Below are positions 1 through 6,166 of a DNA stretch of 64,000 nt, piece after piece. The position numbers and the translations under genes were made by a program. The first letter of the stretch is position 1. Each line of letters starts with the position of its first letter. The notes below the pieces were generated by a model. The model saw only the letters and a program-made list of their open reading frames with translations, was not told the origin of the DNA and did not search any database. Source of the DNA: Devosia sp. FJ2-5-3 (GTDB lineage Bacteria > Pseudomonadota > Alphaproteobacteria > Rhizobiales > Devosiaceae); contig NZ_CP104007.1 in the NCBI RefSeq assembly GCF_029201545.1, forward strand, positions 3,692,501 to 3,756,500, read 5' to 3'.

Positions 1-675
1 TTCGGTGGCCATGGCGGACAGATCGGCCAGGGCATCCTGGGTGTTGCGCGACATGCCGCGCAGGCGGCGCGAATAGAGCATGACCGGGAAAATGATCGCC
101 GGCACCGCGATGACCACGGCCAGCGTCAGCACCGGACTGGTGAGAATCATCATCGCCAGCGCACCGATGATGGTCACCATGGACCTCAGGGCGAGCGAGA
201 AACTCGAGCCCACGGCACCGCGGATGATGGCAGTGTCGCCATTGAGGCGACTGGTCAGTTCGCCGACGCGATTGGTGTCGAAATAGCGCGCGTCGAGCTT
301 GAGCAGGTGCGAGAAGACGGCCTGGCGCAGATCGGCAACGACACGCTCGCCGATGACGGAAATGAAATAGAACCGCGCGCCGCTGGCCATGGCCATCACG
401 CCGGCAATGGCGATGATCCAGAAGCCATAGCGCCCGACATTGTCGAGATTTTGTGCAATGAAGCCTTCATCGATGACGCCGCCCAGGAAGGCAGGAATCG
501 CCAGGGACGCGGAGGCGGAGACCAGAAGAAACAGAACGGTCAACGACAGCCGGACCGGATAGGCCAGCATGAAAGGCAGAAGGCGGCGCAAGGGCTGGAG
601 GCGCTTCGGCTCGAGCCGGGGCGTGTCGAGGACCTTTTCCGGCTCGTTTTCTGCCGGGACGGCTTGATCTGTCAT
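1..675 (-). CDS. ABC exporter, membrane-domain part (runs off left edge)
   Basis: The frame is open to the window edge, so only the N-terminal 225 residues are seen. They form the transmembrane domain of a half-size ABC exporter of the MsbA/multidrug type. Predicted helices lie near residues 42-64, 83-106, 158-178 and 181-201. The conserved cytoplasmic stretch GERVVADLR is at 109-117 and YFDTNRVGELTSRLNGD at 131-147. The ATPase half would lie outside the window, so nothing here shows the substrate. The chosen ATG has a GGAG about 14 bases upstream. The first 30 residues are acidic and proline-rich and are probably cytoplasmic. The family call is secure; lipid versus drug export cannot be decided. 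Confidence 0.85.
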   Translation of the reverse strand, partial: MTDQAVPAENEPEKVLDTPRLEPKRLQPLRRLLPFMLAYPVRLSLTVLFLLVSASASLAIPAFLGGVIDEGFIAQNLDNVGRYGFWIIAIAGVMAMASGARFYFISVIGERVVADLRQAVFSHLLKLDARYFDTNRVGELTSRLNGDTAIIRGAVGSSFSLALRSMVTIIGALAMMILTSPVLTLAVVIAVPAIIFPVMLYSRRLRGMSRNTQDALADLSAMATE

Positions 676-791
676 AAGCTGGTTCGCCGCTCCGGTTGGT
701 TTTTCCGCCGCAAGGCGGTGCGATCGATATAGGCGCGAGGGCTTATACCGGCAACAGGCAGCTTGCGGGTAAAATTGCCGCTGTCACGCCC

Positions 792-820
792 TTGCCTAAA
801 CGGGCTAGCTTCTGTAATAG
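792..820 (+). promoter_or_regulatory. Probable sigma-70 promoter of rpmE
   Basis: TTGCCT at 792-797 and TAATAG at 815-820 are separated by 17 bases. The site lies about 65 bases upstream of the rpmE start codon, in the intergenic region between the divergent ABC exporter and rpmE. It is a sequence match only. Confidence 0.45.
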
Positions 821-846
821 ACCGCCAACACAAGTTTCCAGCTCTC

Positions 847-864
847 CGGGCGCCACGGCGCCCG
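847..864 (+). promoter_or_regulatory. Perfect hairpin in the rpmE leader
   Basis: CGGGCGCC (847-854) and GGCGCCCG (857-864) are perfectly complementary. The stem is followed by TTTGATTT and then the rpmE start codon 21 bases after the stem. The position between promoter and start codon fits a leader structure, possibly for autogenous control of L31. That role is inference. Confidence 0.4.
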
Positions 865-884
865 TTTGATTTGAGGCGCATGCG

Positions 885-1106
885 ATGAAGTCCGATATCC
901 ATCCCGACTACCACACCATCAACGTGGTCATGACCGACGGCACCACCTACCAGACCCGTTCGACATACGGCAAGGAAGGCGACACGCTGCAGCTCGACAT
1001 CGACTCCAAGACCCATCCCGCCTGGACCGGCGGCACGGGCCAGCTGATGGACCGCGGTGGCCGCGTTTCGCGCTTCAAGGAGCGCTTCAAGGGTCTCGGC
1101 CTCTAA
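885..1106 (+). CDS. rpmE: 50S ribosomal protein L31
   Basis: A 73-residue protein matching bL31 along its whole length: it begins [10 protein letters not shown], has the core [19 protein letters not shown] at about 32-50 and ends in the basic [11 protein letters not shown] tail. It lacks the CxxC zinc ligands of the zinc-binding form, as is usual for the alphaproteobacterial type. It is part of the large ribosomal subunit at the central protuberance. The gene is monocistronic, with its own promoter and a strong terminator directly after the stop codon. Confidence 0.95.
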   Translation: MKSDIHPDYHTINVVMTDGTTYQTRSTYGKEGDTLQLDIDSKTHPAWTGGTGQLMDRGGRVSRFKERFKGLGL

Positions 1107-1129
1107 GGCTGGCTCTCGAAAAGAATTTC

Positions 1130-1156
1130 AAAGCCCGGCCCCGTGCCGGGCTTTTT
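1130..1156 (+). terminator. Rho-independent terminator of rpmE
   Basis: AAAGCCCGGC and GCCGGGCTTT form a perfect 10-bp stem around CCCGT and are followed by further T residues. It begins 24 bases after the rpmE stop codon. Confidence 0.85.
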
Positions 1157-1176
1157 GCTGTCTGGAGCATGACGCC

Positions 1177-1494
1177 ATGCGATTTGCGCTGTTCTTTGCG
1201 GCGGCCCTGCTTGAAATCGCCGGCTGTGTGCTTGTCTGGCACGCCTGGCGGCAGGGGCCGCTATGGCTCTGGGCGCCGGCCCTTGTCGCGCTTGGCGCCT
1301 TTGCATGGCTTCTGGCGCTCAGCGGCATGGACAGCGCCGGACGCACCTTCGCGATCTATGGCGGGATTTATGTGCTCGCCTCGGTGGCCTATATGGTGTG
1401 GGGCGAGGGCATACGGCCAGACAGATGGGATGTTGCGGGCATTGCCCTGACCCTGGCCGGGGCGGCTACCATCTTCTTTGCCCCGCGCGGCTAG
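1177..1494 (+). CDS. YnfA/UPF0060 family small membrane protein
   Basis: A 105-residue protein made almost entirely of four hydrophobic helices, the size and layout of the YnfA (UPF0060) family. It contains the characteristic ALLEIAGC in the first helix (about residues 10-17), GIYVLASVAYMVWGEG in the third and PDRWDVAG before the last helix. The start at 1177 gives the usual MRFALFF beginning; an open frame upstream is not conserved and overlaps the rpmE terminator. The family resembles small multidrug transporters, but its physiological substrate is not established. It converges on the DUF1465 gene with only 2 bases between stop codons. Confidence 0.88.
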   Translation: MRFALFFAAALLEIAGCVLVWHAWRQGPLWLWAPALVALGAFAWLLALSGMDSAGRTFAIYGGIYVLASVAYMVWGEGIRPDRWDVAGIALTLAGAATIFFAPRG

Positions 1495-1496
1495 GC

Positions 1497-2018
1497 CTAG
1501 TCGGCGCGCTTGAACGCCGCCTGAAGCCGCGAGAACTGGTCGGCGATGCCATTGGCCTGCCCTATCGGCTGGTCCGGCAGGGCACCGCGCTCAAGCTGGT
1601 CGAGCTGCATCACCCGATCAAAGAGGCGGTCGCCCTTGTCGATGAAGTCGCGCAGCATCTGAGGCAAAAGATCGTAGCCGGGGCCACCGCGTTCGGACGG
1701 TGTTGCGGAGAACTTGACCTTTTCCTTTTCGGCGCGGGCATTTTCGCGGCTTATTTCGCCTTCATTGACCGCGCGCTGGAGCAAAAGCCAGGAGGCGATC
1801 TGCATCAGGCGGGTGGTGAGGCGCATGGATTCGGTGGCGTAGAGAAACGCAGCCTCGCGCGGCAGGAAACGGCTATCTTCGCGCCCGTCCTCGTCGAGAT
1901 AGGCGGCCACTTCCTCGATCAGCCCCATGCCTTCGCGGTAGAGCGCCGTAAAGCCCCCCGAGGCCGCAATGCGTGGACCGATGGCAATTGCCGATGTGCT
2001 GTCGCCCTGTTCCGCCAT
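1497..2018 (-). CDS. rcdA: DUF1465 / RcdA-like protein
   Basis: A 173-residue helical protein carrying TESMRLTTRLMQIASWLLLQ (about 64-83), the hallmark of the DUF1465 family. That family includes Caulobacter RcdA, an adaptor that helps deliver proteins to ClpXP during the cell cycle. The start at 2018 is chosen because AGGAAG lies 5 bases upstream; an earlier start in the same frame adds 17 residues with no conserved look. The first 15 residues and the C-terminal tail are less ordered, as expected of RcdA, whose tail is needed for function. The equation with RcdA rests on family knowledge. A possible CtrA box lies 245 bases upstream, but a terminator sits between it and this gene. Confidence 0.8.
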   Translation of the reverse strand: MAEQGDSTSAIAIGPRIAASGGFTALYREGMGLIEEVAAYLDEDGREDSRFLPREAAFLYATESMRLTTRLMQIASWLLLQRAVNEGEISRENARAEKEKVKFSATPSERGGPGYDLLPQMLRDFIDKGDRLFDRVMQLDQLERGALPDQPIGQANGIADQFSRLQAAFKRAD

Positions 2019-2144
2019 TCCGCTTCCTAAGTCGTGGTGCCGAGAGGTGTCCCGGCTCGACGGGGACAATAGGCCCGATCCGCCCGGGCGTCACTCATGC
2101 GGTTGTACTTAGGCTAAGATGTGGTTAGCCGCCAGACCATGTGG

Positions 2145-2258
2145 ACAAAAAGAAAGAGCCGTAAAAACGGCTCTCGAAGTTAACAGGGAGGCGTCAAACA
2201 GAGGGAGAAACCGCTCTGAAGAATTCAGAAGAATCTGAATAATGAGACCTTACCCGCG
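2145..2258 (-). ncRNA. Candidate small RNA with anti-Shine-Dalgarno motifs
   Basis: Read on the minus strand, this gene-free stretch begins just downstream of a CtrA-box match (2264-2279). It contains a perfect TTCAGA-TTCT-TCTGAA stem-loop (2239-2224), then two pyrimidine motifs, CTCCCTC and CCTCCC, that could pair with ribosome-binding sites, and ends in a strong terminator hairpin (2174-2155) with a T-rich tail. That is the layout of the anti-SD sRNAs known in Hyphomicrobiales. No transcript evidence is available. It could instead be the 3' untranslated region of the gene at 2318-2530. Confidence 0.3.
2155..2174 (-). terminator. Rho-independent terminator, minus strand
   Basis: AGAGCCGT and ACGGCTCT form a perfect 8-bp stem around four T residues on the minus strand. 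It is followed by TTCTTTTTG. It ends transcription coming from 2318-2530 or from the candidate small RNA. Confidence 0.8.
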
Positions 2259-2263
2259 AGATA

Positions 2264-2279
2264 TTAATTGCGCGTTAAC
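2264..2279. promoter_or_regulatory. CtrA-box match TTAA-N7-TTAAC
   Basis: TTAA at 2264-2267, seven bases, then TTAAC at 2275-2279 is an exact match to the alphaproteobacterial CtrA consensus. It lies between the DUF1465 gene and the small gene at 2318, both leftward. Binding is not shown. Confidence 0.45.
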
Positions 2280-2317
2280 GGCACAAGGTTTCTTAACCTT
2301 GCCAGCCGAAGCTTTCT

Positions 2318-2530
2318 TTACCAGCCCTGAGCACGCATTGAACTGTCGAGCAGCGTCCGGCCCGTCAGCGTGATCAGGGCCGTGCCCGAAACCGTCTCGA
2401 CCCAGCCCTTGTCTTCGAGGCTTCGCAGATGACTGCCCTCGACCCCGCCGACGCGGCCATCGGCCAGGGCGCGCAAATGCGCCAGCTCTGCCGGGCGGAC
2501 ACCTTCGAGAATGATATCGACCTGTCGCAT
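2318..2530 (-). CDS. Small hypothetical protein
   Basis: A 70-residue protein that I do not recognise. Its composition suggests a small winged-helix-like fold: two helices (about 11-26 and 34-43), then GWVETVSGTALITLTGR, which reads like a beta hairpin followed by a final helix. This is a layout common to small DNA-binding or regulatory proteins in this order. A GGAG lies 8 bases before the start codon, which supports real translation. It ends in a good terminator and is co-directional with the small membrane protein just upstream. Confidence 0.6.
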   Translation of the reverse strand: MRQVDIILEGVRPAELAHLRALADGRVGGVEGSHLRSLEDKGWVETVSGTALITLTGRTLLDSSMRAQGW

Positions 2531-2566
2531 CGTTTCGTCTCCATCAACGCCCCCGGCCAGATGGGC

Positions 2567-2791
2567 CTACGGGCGACGAAAAGGCGGCTGGCTGTAGCGG
2601 GCCGCCTGCAATTGCCACATGAATGTCTGGACCGGCTGCTCGCGCCAGGCGCGTTCGCCTGGTGTACGAGCCGACGCAATGGGCAGGCGCGGCGTTTCGG
2701 GGGCATGACCCGAAGCGTTGAGCGCCCGCTTCACTGCGTAAACGCCGGACACTACAAAAAGGGTGGCGACGGGAAAAAAGTTCCAGTTCAT
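2567..2791 (-). CDS. Small single-pass membrane protein, unknown function
   Basis: A 74-residue protein with one hydrophobic helix near the N-terminus (FFPVATLFVVSGVYAVK, about residues 5-21) and a polar, basic tail rich in Ala, Arg and Pro. The start at 2791 is preferred to the one three codons upstream, because AGGA then lies 9 bases before it. The gene is followed 36 bases on by the gene at 2530, so the two may be cotranscribed. No family is recognised. It could be a spurious frame, but the membrane helix and ribosome site argue for a gene. Confidence 0.5.
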   Translation of the reverse strand: MNWNFFPVATLFVVSGVYAVKRALNASGHAPETPRLPIASARTPGERAWREQPVQTFMWQLQAARYSQPPFRRP

Positions 2792-2897
2792 CTGACGCAT
2801 TCCTGAAGGATGCGAAGATCTTAACGTGTCCCGCCGGGGTTTCGAAGTTTACCGATGGTTAACCTTAACATGGAGCAAGCCGTCGCCCATTGCAGGC

Positions 2898-3083
2898 TCA
2901 GAACTTGAACGCGGCCTCGGCTGCCTTTCTGGTATCGCCGCGCGCAGCGATCGCAGCCTTGAGGCGAACGATTTCGCCCTCGAGCAGGGTGACGCGCTGT
3001 TCCAGCTCCTCGACGGACATCGCGTCGAGCGCCATGCCGACTTCATGCGCGGTGGGACGCTTGCGGTTCTCTTCCTCGATCAT
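2898..3083 (-). CDS. DUF1192 family protein
   Basis: A 61-residue protein with the DUF1192 pattern: a short polar N-terminus, then ALDAMSVEELEQRV (about 18-31), a leucine/valine-spaced helix likely to form a coiled coil, and an alanine-rich end. DUF1192 proteins are small, widespread in Hyphomicrobiales and without assigned function. The start at 3083 gives the usual length; the longer open frame adds 25 residues of no recognisable character. It is divergent from the quinone oxidoreductase gene, with 81 bases between them, so both promoters must lie in that gap. Confidence 0.8.
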   Translation of the reverse strand: MIEEENRKRPTAHEVGMALDAMSVEELEQRVTLLEGEIVRLKAAIAARGDTRKAAEAAFKF

Positions 3084-3164
3084 TGCAGTCTCCCATATGT
3101 GCCTTTGGCCACAGATTAGCGCAGCGGACTTGCCGAGCAAGCGCGGCTGGGCAAACATGTCGGC

Positions 3165-4199
3165 ATGACATCATCACATTTGCTGCCGGCCGACATGCTG
3201 GCCACTGCCATTACCGCCCCAGGCGGACCAGAACAATTACTGCCGAAGCGGTTCCCCCTGCCCGAGATCGGCCCGGGCGACATCCTGATCCGCGTCGCTG
3301 CGGCGGGGGTCAACGGGCCTGACCTGGCGCAAAGGCGCGGCCACTACGACCCACCGCCCGGCGCCTCGCCCCTGCCGGGGCTGGAAGTGGCCGGCATTGT
3401 CGTGGCGCTGGGTGATGAGGTCACCAACCACCAGCTCGGCGCATCGGTGATGGCGCTGACCAATGGCGGCGGCTATGCGGAATATGTCGCCGTGCCCGCC
3501 GGCCAGGCTCTGCCGCTACCGGGTGGCTGGAGTTTTGCGGAAGCTGCGGCCCTGCCCGAAACCTGGTTTACAGTGACGCAGACCCTCGTCATGCGGGCAG
3601 GCCTGTCGCGCGGAATGAGCGTGTTGGTGCACGGCGCCTCGGGCGGCATTGGCGGGGCGGCCATCCAGATCGCCACCCTTCTCGGCGCAAAAGCCATCGG
3701 CGTCACCTCGTCCCCTCAGAAGGCAGATTACGCCATGGCGCTGGGTGCGATTGCCACGATCGACCGCGGCGAGGACATTGCGGCGCGCGTGCTCGAGCTG
3801 ACGGATGGGAGGGGCGTCGACCGGGTTGTCGATGTCATCGGCGGGGCCATGGCTGCGGGCAATGTCGCCGCTTCCGCCCGAAACGGGCATATCGTTCTGA
3901 TCTCGACGCTCGAAGGCGGCACCGCGCCGGTGCCGCTGCGCCAGATGATGGCCAAGGGCCTTACCCTCTCCGGCTCGACCCTGCGCCCGCAGGACAGCGC
4001 CACCAAACGCGCCATCGCCGAGCGGGTCGGCGCCTTCCTGCCCGCCCTAGCCTCGCCCAGCTGGCGCAAGCCGGATATCGCCATTTTCGAGATGGAAAAG
4101 GCATCGGAGGCGCATGCCGCCATGGAGGGGCGCGGCCATATCGGCAAGCTGGTGCTGCTGACCCCATACGGGCGCGAGCGCGCGGCGGATCTGTCTTAA
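3165..4199 (+). CDS. NAD(P)H quinone oxidoreductase, PIG3/QOR type
   Basis: A 344-residue zinc-free medium-chain dehydrogenase/reductase. The N-terminal catalytic fold carries AAGVNGPDLAQRRGHYDPPP (about 46-65), the PIG3-type signature, and no structural zinc cysteines. The nucleotide-binding site HGASGGIGGA is at 156-165. Such cytosolic enzymes reduce quinones or enones with NAD(P)H. The end MEGRGHIGKLVLL is typical of the family. A second start at 3195 (MLATAITAPGG) matches the usual N-terminus better than the first ATG, and neither has a clear ribosome site. It is probably monocistronic. The substrate is unknown. Confidence 0.88.
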   Translation: MTSSHLLPADMLATAITAPGGPEQLLPKRFPLPEIGPGDILIRVAAAGVNGPDLAQRRGHYDPPPGASPLPGLEVAGIVVALGDEVTNHQLGASVMALTNGGGYAEYVAVPAGQALPLPGGWSFAEAAALPETWFTVTQTLVMRAGLSRGMSVLVHGASGGIGGAAIQIATLLGAKAIGVTSSPQKADYAMALGAIATIDRGEDIAARVLELTDGRGVDRVVDVIGGAMAAGNVAASARNGHIVLISTLEGGTAPVPLRQMMAKGLTLSGSTLRPQDSATKRAIAERVGAFLPALASPSWRKPDIAIFEMEKASEAHAAMEGRGHIGKLVLLTPYGRERAADLS

Positions 4200-4337
4200 T
4201 AAATCCTTGGCAGAGTTGATAAGCGTTGCAGGATTGCGAGCAAAACTCTATATTGGAGGCAGTTTCCCCCTCAGCATTTGGCCAAGAGGCGGAGCGGCCC
4301 GGAGGAAAACCGGCCGCGCCACCAGGAGAGAATTGAC

Positions 4338-5069
4338 ATGTCCCAGCCCCTTTTGATGCCCAAGGCGACTGCCGTCTGGCTCGTGGACAACACTGCCTTG
4401 TCGTTCGAACAGATTGCCGCCTTCTGCACGCTGCATCCGCTGGAAGTCCAGGGCATTGCCGATGGTGACGTCGCCAGCGGCATCATGGGCGTCAACCCCG
4501 TGCAGAACGGACAGCTCTCGCGCGAGGAAATCGAGAAGGCCGAGAAGGATCCCAATTACCGTCTCAAGCTTTCCGATCCCAAGGTTCGCGTTGCCGCCGT
4601 CAAGCGCAAGGGCCCGCGCTACACCCCGATCTCGCGCCGCAATGAGCGCCCCAATGCCATCAAATGGCTGGTGCGCAATCATCCCGAGCTCAAGGACGCG
4701 CAGATCATGCGTCTCGTCGGCACCACCAAGTCGACCATCGACTCGGTGCGCGAGAACAGCCACTGGAATGCCGCCAATCTGACCGCGATGGACCCGGTGA
4801 CGCTCGGCCTCTGCAGCCAGATCGAGCTCGACCTCGAGGTCAAGCGCGCGTCCAAGGATGCCGTGCAGACCAATGAGCTGCCCGAGGGCACCACCCTGCT
4901 CACCGCCGAGGAAGCACTGGCGCGCGCTGCTGCCCGCACCCATAACGACCTCAGCTTCGATGACGAAGGCGGGGAGCACCATCACCGCCCGGCGCCGAAC
5001 AATGAAGAGTTCGATGCGGACTCCGTGTTCTCCAAGCTCAAGTCGCTCAAGAGCGATACGGACGAATAA
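4338..5069 (+). CDS. trcR: Cell-cycle transcriptional regulator TrcR (DUF1013)
   Basis: A 243-residue protein of the DUF1013 family, named TrcR in alphaproteobacterial annotation. It has LPKATAVWLVDNT-like residues at the start, DPNYRLKLSDPKVRV near 72-86, and YTPISRRNERPNAIKWLVRN (about 95-114) followed by a helix-turn-helix-like VGTTKSTIDSVREN. The C-terminal third is acidic and low in complexity. AGGAGAG precedes the chosen start; an upstream in-frame start adds 20 basic residues unlike the family. The gene stands alone and ends in a strong terminator. Its place in the CtrA-era cell-cycle network is family knowledge, not visible here. Confidence 0.88.
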   Translation: MSQPLLMPKATAVWLVDNTALSFEQIAAFCTLHPLEVQGIADGDVASGIMGVNPVQNGQLSREEIEKAEKDPNYRLKLSDPKVRVAAVKRKGPRYTPISRRNERPNAIKWLVRNHPELKDAQIMRLVGTTKSTIDSVRENSHWNAANLTAMDPVTLGLCSQIELDLEVKRASKDAVQTNELPEGTTLLTAEEALARAAARTHNDLSFDDEGGEHHHRPAPNNEEFDADSVFSKLKSLKSDTDE

Positions 5070-5091
5070 TCGGACAGGATCCGAGTTCAGG

Positions 5092-5121
5092 AAATCCCCG
5101 CCCATTTTGGCGGGGATTTTT
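5092..5121 (+). terminator. Rho-independent terminator of trcR
   Basis: AAATCCCCGCC and GGCGGGGATTT form a perfect 11-bp stem around CATTTT. T residues follow. It begins 22 bases after the trcR stop codon. Confidence 0.9.
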
Positions 5122-5149
5122 GTTTGTGGGGAATTTTGTGCCGGTGGTC

Positions 5150-5260
5150 ACCCCCCTCCTAACCTCCCCCTGTCAGGAGGAGGGACCGATCGAGTTAGCG
5201 ATGATGCCGGTGGGCCACTGCAGCGCTCCTCCCCCTGCCAGGGGGAGGCCGGGTGGGGGA
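5150..5260. repeat. Palindromic intergenic repeat (REP-like)
   Basis: The gap after trcR holds two C/G-rich blocks: CCCCCCTCCTAACCTCCCCC with an internal AGGAGGAGGG, and CTCCTCCCCCTGCCAGGGGG continuing to GGTGGGGG. They pair both internally and with each other. Such blocks are common as dispersed intergenic repeats in Hyphomicrobiales genomes. Only this copy is in the window, so dispersal is inferred. No gene is seen in the gap. Confidence 0.55.
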
Positions 5261-5341
5261 CATCGGGTAGCGTCCGGTTGACAAAACATCCATACAAGAG
5301 GGCAGATAGACACTTCCTGCCGTCCGGATTCGTTTTCCAAA

Positions 5342-6100
5342 ATGTTTGATCCTGTTTTCGTCGCGATCGCCGTGCTCGCGGTGCTGATTGTCGGCCTGTC
5401 CAAGGCCGGGCTGCTCGGAGGGCTCGGCGTTGTCGGCGTGCCCATGCTGGCCCTCATCATGCCGGCGCGCGATGCCGCGGGGATGATGCTGCCGGTGCTC
5501 TTGTGCATGGATGCGGTGGCGGTGTGGATGTATCGGAAGGAATTCGACCGCTCGATCCTCAAGCTGATGCTGCCGGGCGCGCTGATCGGCACCCTTATCG
5601 GCTGGGCCCTGTGGGCCTTTGTCAGCGACGCCATGGTGCTGCTGATGGTTGGCGTCGTGACCCTGCTTTTCGTGCTCGACGCCGTCTTTCCGCTGCGCAA
5701 GAAGCTCGAGGGCCTGCCGCCTTCGCGCGGCTGGGCCCGGTTCTGGGGGGCTACGGCGGGTTTTACGAGCTTCATCTCGCACACGGGCGGCCCGCCGTTC
5801 CAGATCTATGTCCTGCCGCAAAAGCTGTCGCCGGCCATCTATGCCGGCACGTCAGCCGTGTTCTTTGCCATCGTCAACACCTCCAAGCTGATCCCCTATT
5901 TCTTCCTGGGCCAGCTCAATGTCAGCAATCTGACGCTTTCGGCGGCGCTGGCACCGGTGGGCATGATCGGCGTGTTCATCGGCATCTACCTGGTGCGGCG
6001 GATATCGGCCAAGCTCTTCTACACCATCGCCTATTGGCTGATCTTCCTTTTGGCTTTCAAGCTGATCTGGGATGGGCTTGTGGGCGTCATGGGGTGGTAG
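5342..6100 (+). CDS. TauE/SafE family anion exporter-like permease
   Basis: A 252-residue polytopic membrane protein with seven or eight hydrophobic helices. It shows the family features VGLSKAGLLGGLGVVGVPML (about 18-37) in the first half and GFTSFISHTGGPPFQIYVLP (about 140-159) in the second. Members move sulfite, sulfoacetate or related organosulfonates, or other anions; the substrate here is unknown. The start has no clear ribosome site, and transcription must begin within or after the palindromic repeat. pepF follows 66 bases later on the same strand with its own ribosome site. Confidence 0.85.
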   Translation: MFDPVFVAIAVLAVLIVGLSKAGLLGGLGVVGVPMLALIMPARDAAGMMLPVLLCMDAVAVWMYRKEFDRSILKLMLPGALIGTLIGWALWAFVSDAMVLLMVGVVTLLFVLDAVFPLRKKLEGLPPSRGWARFWGATAGFTSFISHTGGPPFQIYVLPQKLSPAIYAGTSAVFFAIVNTSKLIPYFFLGQLNVSNLTLSAALAPVGMIGVFIGIYLVRRISAKLFYTIAYWLIFLLAFKLIWDGLVGVMGW

Positions 6101-6166
6101 GCGACCCTTCACAGCACGCGATCGGGTGGGTAAGGTCCGCCGCGATTGATTTTCCGGGAGATTTAG

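Noticed and set aside
5150..5260. A CRISPR-like array
   Set aside because: There are only two C/G-rich blocks, with no regular spacers or constant repeat length; they fit a palindromic intergenic repeat.
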